A DNA stretch of 64,000 nucleotides. Origin: Lepidurus packardi (taxonomy: Eukaryota > Arthropoda > Branchiopoda > Notostraca > Triopsidae). Of this stretch, positions 26,633-47,821 are shown piece by piece. The DNA is taken from NCBI GenBank assembly GCA_023053545.1, contig JAKZAN010000005.1:7936001-8000000 (forward strand), written 5' to 3'. The notes under the pieces are model-generated. The model was not told the DNA's origin. It saw only the letters and a program-made list of their open reading frames with translations, and searched no databases. Numbering within the stretch: the first letter of the stretch is position 1; every line of letters begins with the position of its first letter. The position numbers and the translations under genes were made by a program.

Positions 26633-27683
26633 GTTTTCAAACCAAGCCTGTCCTTTAAGTCTAATGGAGGTCCAGCCCCACATTTCGACTATGAAGCATC
26701 ATTGGATAAACAGATGGTCATTTATTTTCTCACAAATATGACACGCATGAGAAACGCACACGTAACTCCCACTTGCTGTTTGACTTACCTCTGTAGCTCC
26801 TCTCGATTTCGTACGTCATAGCTGCGTGGCGCTAGCCTAATGAATCTTCCACAAACCCGCTAGATTCAAAATTTGTTTTGTTGCGCAAAAACAAATATAA
26901 TGCTTACTGCACATCCCCGTAGAATTAAACCCGAATAAAAAATTGCGAAAGTGAAGTTAAAAAATAGTACAACAAGAAATGTTCAAAACCTAATTCGCCA
27001 ACGTTTTACTTGGAAAGGTATACAGTCAGCCAACAACAAAGACTAATGAAACATTCGCTTTTAAAGAAATAAACAGCAAAGACGAAAGCCGCAATAGGCG
27101 AAAGCCTACGCGGGTTAAGCCAAAAGAAAAAAGACGAATAAGACGTTCATTTTAGAGAAGTAAAGTAATAAAGTTATAACAATAATAAAGCAACAATGAA
27201 AGGACAACATTTAATTGTATTAATGTGAGATAGGCAACAGGCGAAAGCCTTGACGCCTTAATAAAATTATAAAAAAGTAACAACAATGAAACATTCGTTT
27301 TTAGAGAATCTAAAGTAGTAAAAATTTATTAGCTAGAAATTAGAACGTCTGGATGACAATTGCGACCGAAACGATCAAGTGCACAACTAAAACATGTTTT
27401 AAAAGCATAGGATGAACAAGTACTAACACAATGGACTAGGGACTACACATTTTTTGCATTCTAGGAACCACAATTGAGCTACGCTCTAAAAAGCTATCAC
27501 AAGCGAAAACTACATTACAAAAATAACAAAAAATATACATAAAATTAAGGCGCCAGTATAATCAATAATGTACAAACAAGACTCTGGTGAGATCGCAGGC
27601 TATCTTGTGTTGTTCTTTTCGTTGTGTTAAAGTCCACCACTTCATTGTATACTATATAAAATAGCCTCTATATGTTGAGCCGG
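26633..27683. other. Intergenic: TXNDC11 promoter side and CHSY1 3' flank
   Basis: No gene seen. 27040-27330 holds a small family of degenerate repeats (separate entry). The rest is AT-rich. Confidence 0.5.
27040..27330. repeat. Degenerate repeat cluster with two AGGC-GAAA-GCCT hairpins
   Basis: ATGAAACATTCGTTTTTAGA-like units followed by AAAGTARTAA recur at about 27048, 27146 and 27281. Between them lie two short hairpins with a GAAA loop: TAGGC-GAAA-GCCTA (27095-27108) and AGGC-GAAA-GCCT (27239-27250). A related GACGAAAGCC is at 27081. No coding potential. It may be the remnant of a tandemly duplicated small element. Confidence 0.5.
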
Positions 27684-30600
27684 TTACCGGCTTTTTTGGG
27701 CAGTAATCTCAAATACATCATTCTTGTCTAATACCATTTGCGCTAAAGTTTTAACGCTGCCATAAGTATTGGTTCTGGTGCCTTCGCACATTTCTTTCTG
27801 CTTGGCTTCTAAATCTTCCTCACATTCCACCACGTGATACACGTGAACTAAGCCCGGATCCACTGCACGGAACACGGACAAGTTGCTCTTGATAGCCTTA
27901 TCAAATAAATCCACGTCTTCCGCACCCCAACCTTGAATCTCAGTCGCTAAACCGCCAACGAGTTTCAAATCACTCTTGTAAAGACTTACAATGCCGAAGC
28001 CAAAGTGTCTCCAATAGCCGTGATTATCTTGAATATCATAATAGCCACTCGGAGCTTCTACTCGAGTCACGCTTGGGTCAAAATGGCTAAAAACTATCGG
28101 AAAATACAGTTGGCGAAACTGCAGCGTACTATCCCGGATTCGTTGTAGAGTTTCTGCCGTAAATAGCATATCCACGTCAATGAAAAAGAGCAGTTCGTCA
28201 TCACGGACTTGTTGCGTTCCTAAATCGAGCGCTGCTGCTCTAGCAAACTTGCCCGATCCGTGAACTACTTTAGCGCGAAATGCTGGGAATTGCACTTGGT
28301 AACTTTGCACTAAACGCTCAATCACTTTTGCTTGTTCATCCTCCCCACTTTCTTTCTGGTACAAAACAACTATCAGTTGCACCGCGGCTGTTTTTTTCCC
28401 TAAATTCTTAAGGCAAACGTCGGCAAAATTTTTTAAAAAACGTTCAAAAACGGATGCTCTTCCAGCCAATGGCAAAATTAAATGAATCGTCTTGTCTTGA
28501 TGAAGGTTGTCATGATAAAAAATTGTGGATAAAAAATTGTTCTTTTCTAGGGCTGGTCGATCCATTTCTATTTTTGCTTGTCGCATTTGTAAGGCACCGA
28601 ATGCTTGCTGCAAATAGGCGTGTCTCCGCACGGGAACGGTCATTTTTCGGCCGCGATACTTTTTATATAGCAAGAGGATATCTAAAATGTAATCAGCTCC
28701 GTGGAGTGGATCCACTCGTTTATAACCGTATAAAATCTCCTTAAAATCCACCACACGCCCTCGTTCGCGAGAAAACGTATTCATGTATTCCATAACCTAA
28801 AAATAAATATTATTCTAAGCCTGAAGGAAACTTACTCCCCCTCAAAACATCATAAAATGAACTAACTTCTCGGATGACGTCTTCCAAGCCTTCTTTCAAA
28901 CTGCTATCCAGCTTTTTCCGTGGATTGGTATTTCCCAACGAAAATAGAGAGCGAGTGAAAAAGTCCCACGGACACAAACCTTCGTCTTGCTCAGGACGGT
29001 ATTTGACTAAACTCGGTGGCAAGCCTGTGTAGAGATTTCCGCAATTAGCACCTCAGACAAAACAGGTTTCGCTTTGTATATTTACCTAACGGATTTGCAG
29101 GCTGCGGTGTCGAGTAGGTCGGCAAATGCTTTCGCAACTCGGTGGAAGCTGTACCCAATTCGCGGTGGAATTTCACATGCTCATGGTAGAGGTCTTGGAT
29201 CTTCAGACTCTATAAGTAAAGGATACACGCGAAAGCTAGATAGCTAATTACGGACTCGGAAAATGGTTTATTTACCTGCATATAGTTATGGACTTTGTAC
29301 AAATACCGGTGCTGCTTGACTGGATGTAATGTGATCGCTCTGTGCACTTCCCGCGTTTTGAGTTTCCCGGTAAAGGCGTCCTTCCCGCTGCTGTTATGGT
29401 AGAAAATATTTTGCATCTACAGGAAAGCCCCAGCCAAAGAAAATAAAATAAAATACCATTATGATAAAAACACCTGGGACCTGGCACTGTGGAGCTGATA
29501 ATAAGAGAAAGACGAGATGCCAAAGCTGCTCCGTTGGGAAGAAAAGCTTGGAGCTACTCTCAGAAATTTGATCCCTTTAGAATACCCTTACTTTCTGTTT
29601 TAGAAATTACTCATATTTCAACCTTACGCTCCGGATTTTATATTCTTTTTTACACTATGGCTTAATGAAAACCCTCTGTTGAATATACGACTGGTCACGT
29701 TTATTTTTGGGAGTTAGAAAAGGTAACCATCTGTGTTTGTTAAGTCTTTTTCGCTGATTCACGTGATCCAAACGGTGGGAAAGGAAAGACAAGAAAATCA
29801 ATAAAGGCGTAAAGCTAATAAAAGATCCGGATCCGAGAGAATAATAGGTTATGTGACCTTTAGCGTTAATATTGCGTTATCTTATCGAGTTCTAAAAAAT
29901 AGATAGAAAGAGAGCTAAATTCCTTTATGGACGCTGAAATAATCTGATAAATAAAAGCTTTTATACCTCATAAGACCACGTACAGGGGATTTTGGCGAAC
30001 TTCTGGACACATCTTCCCAATTCCACGTCTTCGTGGGTGGTGTATAGGTTGTGGAGGCAGTATTTCACATTAGGAGCAATCAAGGCCAACGTGGCTTTGC
30101 TAAAGATAACACCGGGTCCACCCATGCAGAAATTTTCATCATATTCGAGACTGAGTAAACCAAACTCTTCCTACAGGCGAGACACATAAACAGGATATGA
30201 GTAAAGAACAGAAGGCAGTTCTTTTTTAGTAGGGAGCCATTCTTACAACAAGGAGCTACTTACTTGGATGCCTTTTCCAGCTTGGCCAATAAATTGAGGC
30301 TTACTGCTATTTACAGTACGCAGGAATGTTTCGAGTTTGTCCGTTCTCACGTAGACATCGTCATCTGCTCGCATGAACCATTCATAACTATCACCATAGT
30401 GCTCCCATATATATTTGAGCATGAGGAAAGATTTTTTTTGAGGGGGGTATGAATCGTCGACATTAGGCAGTTTGATAATGGGAATATCAGATGTGGTATT
30501 GGAAGAGGCAGCCGCGAAAAAGAAGAGTTTCCCGGGTACGATCTTGCCCCACGTATTGTATATTGCTACAGCTCGAGTATCCAAGTATTTTTGAGCGGTC

Positions 30601-30884
30601 ATAACCCCGACGAATAATAAACCAGACCCTTTGATCGCGGGAGAATGAGTACCTTGATTCGGGTTCGATAAGAAATCGGTTGAGAGAGCCTGGGATGGTT
30701 TACACGGAACGGAGGGTTTCCATGACAGCATAAACTGGAGTTGCAAAGTTAAGAAAAAACCTAACAGAGTTCCAATTACGATTTTAATGAGAAGCTTAAA
30801 AAATATCGAAGAAGATGCTGATGGACCCAGCATATTAGCTTTTGCCACTCCATTGGCTTTGCGTGAGAAGTTGTGTCGTGCCAT
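27684..30884 (-). CDS. CHSY1: Chondroitin sulfate synthase 1, 786 aa, 6 exons
   Basis: Exons: 30264-30884, 29967-30170, 29276-29416, 29086-29209, 28867-29024, 27684-28796. This is a type II Golgi enzyme that polymerises chondroitin by alternately adding GlcA and GalNAc. A short cytosolic N-terminus leads into one membrane anchor (FFKLLIKIVIGTLLGFFLTL, about residues 28-47). The beta-3 transferase domain includes GLLFVGVMTAQKYLDTRA, DDSYPPQKKSFLMLKY, the metal-binding RADDDVYVR, FCMGGPGVIFSK and YTTHEDVELGRCV. The beta-4 GalNAc-transferase domain includes YGYKRVDPLHGADYILD, VPVRRHAYLQQ, the FFIDVDMLF metal site, QGWGAEDVDLFDKA and VHVYHVV. The donor at 28867 is chosen over a later in-frame one because EDVIRE-VMEYMNTFSRERGR then aligns without a gap to vertebrate CHSY1. 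Both DxD motifs are intact. Confidence 0.95.
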
Positions 30885-31465
30885 ACTTTCCTAAACTGTA
30901 AAACAAATAATAATAATAATGATAATAGTTTCACTTTCATTTCTGTCCAGCCACCATGCATGACATCAAACATCAATGATCAAAGGACTATTTTAAACGC
31001 TTACCTAGAATAACACATGGGCTATCCATCCCCCTCGTGGATGTCAAGGAAACGAATTTACATCATAAAGGAAATTACGAATTCCAAAACTAACTAATCG
31101 AAAGATTGACGAGGCCCAAATGTGTAACACGTAGTGAACTGTCAACAGGTAAAAACGTGAATGAAGGAACAGCAACCGAATTGTGGGAAACAGGCGCAGA
31201 ATCAGCTGATTTTGATTGATGTGCAGAAAACCACCTAGTGAGCTTATAGTTAGAACGTAAAGTTTTGCCGTCGAAGTAAAAATATACGCCTTCAGGTGGC
31301 ACTATGTGCAAGAATGAATTATTAATCAAACGCCGGGTAACTCAAATTACGGTGATAGACTAGAAGGAACGATGTATTGCACAAAGGATAAGGCACGATT
31401 TTTACCGAAATAGTTTGGCTTGGAATGATCATGTGACAGGAATAATAAGGCCATTTTGGACGACA
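30885..31465. other. Intergenic between CHSY1 start and OSTF1 end
   Basis: Should carry the CHSY1 promoter and 5' UTR. A 79-codon minus-strand ORF at 31090-31329 has no family resemblance and no splice partner I could identify. Nothing else seen. Confidence 0.5.
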
Positions 31466-32313
31466 TTAGTCGGAATCTGCGTCTTCGTCGTCCCCAATAT
31501 ATTCGCTAGCGCCAGCTTCGCTGATAGACATTCCGCTGGCTTTCTGCAACATATCTATTACTTGTGGGTCGTGAGCTATGCCCAGAGGCTTTTTGCCCTC
31601 TAAATTTGTCAGTTCTAAATTAGCCCCTTTCGCTAAAAGAGCGCTGACGATTTCCCGGTGGCCTTTCCAGGCTGCAGCATGCAAGGCAGATTCGCCTAAT
31701 TTGTTCTGGATGTTGAGCTGGATTACTGGGCACTGCAACAGCTCCATTACACATGGTAGATGTCCAGCATGTGCCGCACAATAAAGTGGAGTACTTCCGG
31801 ATTTGTCGGTTGCATTCACTGCCACTTTATTGGCAAGGCATTCCCTTAGAAACGAAAGATTGCCCCGTTTGGCTGCGTCATGGACAGGGTTCTCAACCAT
31901 CTCCGCATTATCCATCACTAAAAACCGTCAAATAACTCAAATAAATATGAGAAAGTTACACAAATTTACCATAATTGCTGGGAACCAAACCAGTCCGACC
32001 ACCACAAGTTCCTTTCCACCAGTTAGGATCAGATCCCGAATCTTGAATGTACAAAACATCTCCTTCTTCAAAAGACAGCTCATCCGGCTAGAAAATAGAA
32101 TGTACAAATTCAATACACAAGTTCGAAGATTATGAAAGAACTTACATGCTGAGCTGTGTACTTATAAACCGCTCTCATTACTTTTACCTGACCTAACAAT
32201 AAAGATACCTTTAAAAAAACAAAGTCCATAAAGAAACTTGTTGAATATTAATGAAAATAAGATTATTTACCTGGTTTAGGTCCCAACCTCGGAGGAGCTG
32301 GCTGTTGACTCAT
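31466..32313 (-). CDS. OSTF1: Osteoclast-stimulating factor 1-like SH3/ankyrin protein, 219 aa, 4 exons
   Basis: Exons: 32271-32313, 32146-32192, 31970-32087, 31466-31917. A proline-rich start ([15 protein letters not shown]) leads into an SH3 domain at about residues 15-70 with the ALYDY-equivalent RAVYKY, acidic [13 protein letters not shown], the paired tryptophans NWWKG and the PSNY end. Ankyrin repeats at about residues 75-185 follow ([44 protein letters not shown]). The tail is acidic (DDEDADSD), as in the human protein. It is a cytosolic adaptor linked to Src-family signalling and SMN1 in vertebrates. Its start lies 228 bases from the stop of M1AP upstream on the same strand, so its promoter is very compact. 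Confidence 0.95.
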
Positions 32314-32541
32314 GACAAAGTTATTATTTTTATAAATAAAACACTTGTAAAATCAAGAGGAACAGATTGTTAAAAGTATATGCTAATCGTTGAAGGACAC
32401 AAAACACGACTAGGGAAAACTCTTTTATATGCCACGCCCTGAAAGGAACGGTCAAAGCTCCGAGTTAATTTCTTTTTTTCAAAATATGCTTTATTTACGC
32501 ACACTTCCACACTGAATATCATGAACTGAAAAAAAAATAGG

Positions 32542-34529
32542 TTAGTTGCGGCGTAATTTAGAACTGCGTGCGTTTTTCAGTTTCGGTACTCGGGGAGGAA
32601 AATCGCAAACCGTAACCGGATGCGCAGAAGCGTTTATCGCATCACTTGAATACGGAAGAGTGTATTTGTTTCCGGTGTCGGAAACGCTGCTTGCAGGGAG
32701 ATTGGACGGTTCTCTGGCATTTAGGAGAACCTCGTAAAGTCCTGTGGAGACTTCCAAGGGATTGTATACATCACGGACGGTGGAAGAAATCATGGATCGG
32801 ACGGCTGCTTTGGTCTGTAGCAAGGATGTCTGATCGTCCTCTTCATTTGAGGCGATAAGGAAGTTGTCTGACGGTAAATATACTTCCCTCGCAGCGGCCG
32901 CGAACAAAAGTAAAGCATCCGTGCCTAATCAAGGGAAAAGCGAGTTCCAGTAGCAGTGCAGAGTAAGTGTAAATAAACTGGACCATATGGACGAGCTTTT
33001 ATATTACCAGGCATTATCACGAAAGTGCCGAGGACTTGGTCCAGACGAGTCCGAGGTAGCAACTTGGCAATGAAAATGGCTCCTTGTTCCTTTAACGATT
33101 GGCAACAAACTTGGAATAACTAAATTCGGTGAAATTTGGCAAACGCTGAACTTTACTTATATCGTTTTTCTATTAAGTACTGCACCTTCTGGTTGGCTTG
33201 CAACTCATTCCATTCCAAAGCAGGGCTGAGCGTAGGTACTAAGCGCAAAGGTTGTCCATAAATGAGTGATTGGCAAAAACCTGCGCATTTGACCGGAAAA
33301 AGGACCTCTAATTCTGGAACCGGCAAATCCAGATGCGGTAAGCACGTTTTGCCGCCCAGTGAAGCAGCTCCTTGAGCCAAATATTCGTCACTTGCATGTA
33401 AGCTGAAACTTCGCGGAAACGGAAGCAGCAGAGGGTTAATCACAATTTCCGAAGCGTCACATTTCAATACACCAACTCCTTTACACAAGTTCAGAAATAT
33501 ATGCATTACGGAAGAGGTTTAGAATAGATTTCTACCTTCAGGTAAGTTTAAGGCTAGGAACTCTCGTTTGGAATCAGAATTACTCCTTAACCAGGACTGT
33601 AAATTGGAAATTTTAAAACAAAGCCTGCGATTCTAAAGCTTTTTTCTTACTTTGAAATGGCCTTCCAAGACGAACTCCTCCGCTATGACAGTTACGTACT
33701 CCAATTGCTGTTTCGGGTTGCTTAGAGTAGGAAATACTTCTCTAATAACTTCTTTGTTCAAACCCGGCCTTGGATCAACCAGGGAAACAACCTACGTGAA
33801 AACTAACGCAGATCTTGTGAAGGTTTCAAGCTGACTAGCCTACCGTGACTTTGTCTATGTTGGAGAAATCCCAGCTGGACAAACCCGTCTCAATGACGCT
33901 ACAGAAATGAGCTGCTGGTTGGATACTCAGCACTGTTACACGAAGCAAGCAATCGGTCTGGTTATGAGCATAGTTAGAAAATTGGTACATTCACATTTTG
34001 CAGAAAAAGCTCATTACTTTATTGCTTTTCGCCAGACGAAAATTTAAGAACGCTTTTTCCAGGGCACTCGAAGTAACATCTTCTCGGCCAACCTTAGGGA
34101 AATCACGTACGTAGCAAACTAAGCATTAAGCTTATGTATTACGTACTTTATCTGAGTTAGAAGCTGCTAGATGCTCTAGTTCTTTAAATGAATCCAACCA
34201 AGTTCTACTTGCGCTGGCTGACAGGGCTTGCAATGGCATTAAAGTCTTGTAACCATTGGCTTGAATTACTGTTAGAGCAAGGGCGTGGATACCGAACGTT
34301 TGATTGGCTTTACACACACCCAGGAACACGGATAAAACTCGCTTTAATGCCTAAATATTGTAGGAAATAAAGTAAAATAAAGATGCTTATTACTACAAAG
34401 CTGAGTAATGCAATTAATCCGAACGTGAATACGTACTTGAGAAGCCAGAAGAATATGAGGATTGTTCCGTCCACTTTTGATCAAGTCAAAGAAAACCCAA
34501 TACACAATATATGGTTTAGCAGATACCAT
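32542..34529 (-). CDS. M1AP: M1AP-like (meiosis 1 arresting protein) ortholog, 491 aa, 9 exons
   Basis: Exons: 34437-34529, 34147-34350, 34018-34092, 33844-33957, 33651-33791, 33536-33596, 33186-33478, 33008-33119, 32542-32924. Vertebrate M1AP is a germline protein that works with the SHOC1-TEX11-SPO16 group in processing meiotic recombination intermediates. Similarity is seen along the whole length and is best in the C-terminal half: CQSLIYGQPLRLVPT against the human CESLTYGLPFILRPT, then WNELQANQKLFQVCCQSLK, FVIMPGTDALLLFAAAAREVYLPS and YNPLEVSTGLYEVL. The donor at 33186 was chosen because it removes a run of residues absent from the human protein and gives a gap-free join. The start is the first ATG in frame; an upstream TTG is ignored. 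Assignment is from memory of the human sequence. Confidence 0.8.
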
Positions 34530-35016
34530 TTTCAATTACCTTTCAATTCTCCGAGTCATAGGAAAACGAACCCAATCCCCGATAGATTTTCGTTCGGTTA
34601 ACAAGCCCCTCCCTCACCACCCGTAAATTCCGTCTGCATACTTGGGGTACGCAGACGGAATAATCTTTCAAGATTCTTTTTTTAATAAGAATAAACTTTT
34701 GGTAACAATGATAATTTATTGCTTACGATGGGTGGAAAAATGCATAAAGTTGTTGGTTAACACGAAAACTAAAAAATATCCCCGACTAGAAAACAGTTAC
34801 TTTTTCAAAAGAAAATCTTGCCGCGGCAATTTAGAACATATAAAAACGAGGAAAAAGTCTACAATTATTGAGAATGCCGTGTCCGTTAAATAGTATTTAT
34901 AGGATAGTGTTATGAGAAATATCCAAAGAATATCAGATACAAGACTTGGATGATGTTCAAAGAAATGATTGTACGCGAACTGAGAATTCGAAAGTAATAT
35001 CCCACGTGCTGTTTTG
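34530..35016. other. Intergenic: M1AP promoter side, with hairpin
   Basis: No gene. It holds the 11-base perfect inverted repeat at 34627-34661 and should contain the M1AP promoter and the ceramidase 3' UTR. Confidence 0.55.
34627..34661. repeat. Perfect 11-base inverted repeat, ATTCCGTCTGC ... GCAGACGGAAT
   Basis: The arms are 34627-34637 and 34651-34661 with a 13-base spacer. It lies about 100 bases upstream of the M1AP start codon, so on the transcript or DNA it could act as a 5' UTR hairpin or a dimeric factor site (inference). Confidence 0.7.
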
Positions 35017-36138
35017 TTAGACCTTTAAAGCTTGGAGTTTCGATTGAGGACGATAATGTCCCGTTTTGAGAAACACATAAGGAACTCCCCATTCGAATGA
35101 ATCGTAGGGCCAGAAGCAGAGAATAGGGGTTTGTTCAGGAGCTTCGATTTGGGCCTCAAAATACGCGTACAAGACACAAGCCGAGTACGACGATACACAA
35201 ATTAGAATGTGCCAGAAACTATGTAAATAAGGGAATCCTATTCGTAGAACCCACTCACAGAAAAAACGATCGACAACCCAACTGCAGACGGCCAGACCCC
35301 AAATTCCAGCCGTACGAAGACCCAACCTTACAATGCGAGGCTGGTCACACCTAAACAAGGGAACACTCTTAAATACTTTAAACTATGTTAAGCTAAAATA
35401 AATAAGAAGTCAAGCGTACGCTTTGAGCTGCATCATCAAAAGAACACATGCCGGAATGCCCAAGAGCATCAATGCAAATGCATTGAGTGCGGGTACATAG
35501 CATGCTATGACTGACGAAACGGAGGCGAGTGCCAGTACCGCATATTTAAAAATATTCCTGTAGGCAAACATTATTAGGCTCATTTTGTTTGTCACATATC
35601 TAGCTTTAAAATTTTTGTTTTTACCTATTCCCGTTGCAGATTACGGGTAAAAATTTCCTGGGGAACCAGAGAGCAAAACCAGCTGCCACCACCCATAGAA
35701 TGGACAGTTCATCAAGCAATTGCCCTACTAAAGACAAGGTTGCATGGAAGTACATAGAACTAATACCAACCACAAAGAACAATGCCCAAACAAGGTGAAT
35801 TCCTTGGTTAACGAAGCGGCCATACTGATGAAACAAGTGGAATAGAACAGGAGGCAGAACAAGGAAAATGAGGTTGCTTAGCTGTAAAAACAAAATTTTG
35901 AAAGAAAAACAAAACGTAATTAGGAATTTTCAAACCACTCAATTAAAGAAGGGATCAATAAAATCATAAATAATGCGCATGCACAAAATCCATTGGCATT
36001 GCAAAAAGAAACATATACACGCACAAAACAGAACAAAACCTTTACCGTGTTAGCGAACTCTGCAATCAGAGGAGTAAATATATAATTCCGCTCACACCAG
36101 TCAACTGGTGAGCTGCCTTTAGAGAACGGTGAAACCAT
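35017..36138 (-). CDS. ACER: Alkaline ceramidase, 273 aa, 4 exons
   Basis: Exons: 36046-36138, 35625-35881, 35420-35557, 35017-35350. A seven-pass ER/Golgi membrane enzyme of the CREST superfamily that splits ceramide into sphingosine and fatty acid (Drosophila brainwashing is a relative). Family motifs: DWCERNY near the start, the S..YFHATLS histidine with QLLDE aspartate (zinc/catalytic set) at about residues 75-90, and the C-terminal LHSFWHILI histidine pair at about residues 200-210. Most of the length is hydrophobic helices. It ends FEWGVPYVFLKTGHY...ALKV. Length is the family norm. Confidence 0.93.
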
Positions 36139-37472
36139 TTTTAACTTAAATTTAAAAATATTAGAAGGTCATTGATACGATCTTACTTCCAAGAAAAACG
36201 TCATTTGTAAACAAAGACTTGTAAAACCTTCTTCCTTGAATAAATGGTATTTACATGGCGAACTAGATGGCCCTGTAATCGAAAGTCTGAAGTATATCTG
36301 CCAGCGGAAGAAATAGCCTAGAAATGAAGAAACCGGTCTGAAAAATTCCATCAATTGGATTTTGGCAAAATATATGCCGTTTTCAAGGAAGAGTCCTGCA
36401 ACACTTCTTATTTCAATTAAAGTTATGCACCGGAATGGAATCGTTTTGAAGCCATACCAATTCAAGACAAGTTTTCCCGTCGAAGAATTTCCGTGATTAG
36501 CGTAGGCAGATTTTTAAGACAGTTGAAATTCATTCCGCTTTTCTAAATTTGGGGTTTAACAAGACTAAACGAGTGTCGTTTGGGCATGAAAACTTGCAAG
36601 TAATAATGAAATCTACCAAATCCAATTGAGTCTTTTTCCGCATAACTATACAAAAATGATACAATACATAGCGCTTAGAGCATACACTGGTATATTCCTT
36701 CGTATATGCTCTAAGCATTCGCGAGTTCGACACACAAGCCGGGGAAGAATATGGCCTCGCACACGTTTTAAAAAGTAGTGGGCTTTTTGGTCAAACAGGG
36801 GGCCCCATCATTCACTGCGCAGAAAACGTTTGCATAAAAATATCTCTTATACTCCTCTCAACGTACTGTTCTCTTCCGAACATTACAAAACAATCATCGC
36901 AAATATTCACCCTATCACATTCATGACGCAGGTAATGCATAGTGCCATGCTAGAACCGTACTAGCCCAAAACACCGGCAAAAGTATACTCTTATCTTTCC
37001 ATGAAAACAAAAGCAAAAAAAACAACAAAAAAAACAATAAAATAAAAATCGGCGCAAATGGTGCCAAATAGCTGATTGCGACAGATCGAATATAATAAGA
37101 GGTACAAAGGAGAATTATGTCTGAAGAATATCCCCAAAACTGCCAAACAAGTCAAGAGAGGTTAAGAGAAGCCACATTCGCTTTTTCTTTTCCTAAGTAG
37201 TTTGCTTGACAAACTTAAAAACAAAATAAGCGAAAGACTAAAAAAATCGGGCTTAAAACCGTAAGTAACAAAAGCGCACGGAAGTAGCGTTAAAGAGAAG
37301 CTTATTCGTAAAACCCTTACATGAAATTTCTTCATAATTATGACTAAAAAACGAATGATTTTCAAAAGTTTCCAATTTGCACCTCTCAATCCTTTCTCTC
37401 ATTGCACTTTGTTGCGAGTTTCCCCACCTGCATTCACTCATAATAATTCTATCTCTTCCTCTAGTTCCCATC
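36139..37472. other. Intergenic between ceramidase and winged-eye
   Basis: Ceramidase promoter side and winged-eye 3' flank. Several short minus-strand ORFs (for example 36169-36465) show no family resemblance and no consistent splice sites. An A-rich run is at about 37010-37045. No gene called. Confidence 0.5.

Positions 37473-47821
<10,349 letters not shown>

Noticed and set aside
28811-28867. Later donor for CHSY1 exon 5
   Set aside because: It leaves the wrong phase or inserts residues not present in the family; the donor at 28867 gives a gap-free alignment.
31090-31329. 79-codon minus-strand ORF between CHSY1 and OSTF1
   Set aside because: No recognisable family, no flanking exons in phase; probably CHSY1 5' UTR/promoter DNA.
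36169-36465. 98-codon minus-strand ORF after the ceramidase start
   Set aside because: No similarity and not needed: the ceramidase starts with its conserved N-terminus at 36138.
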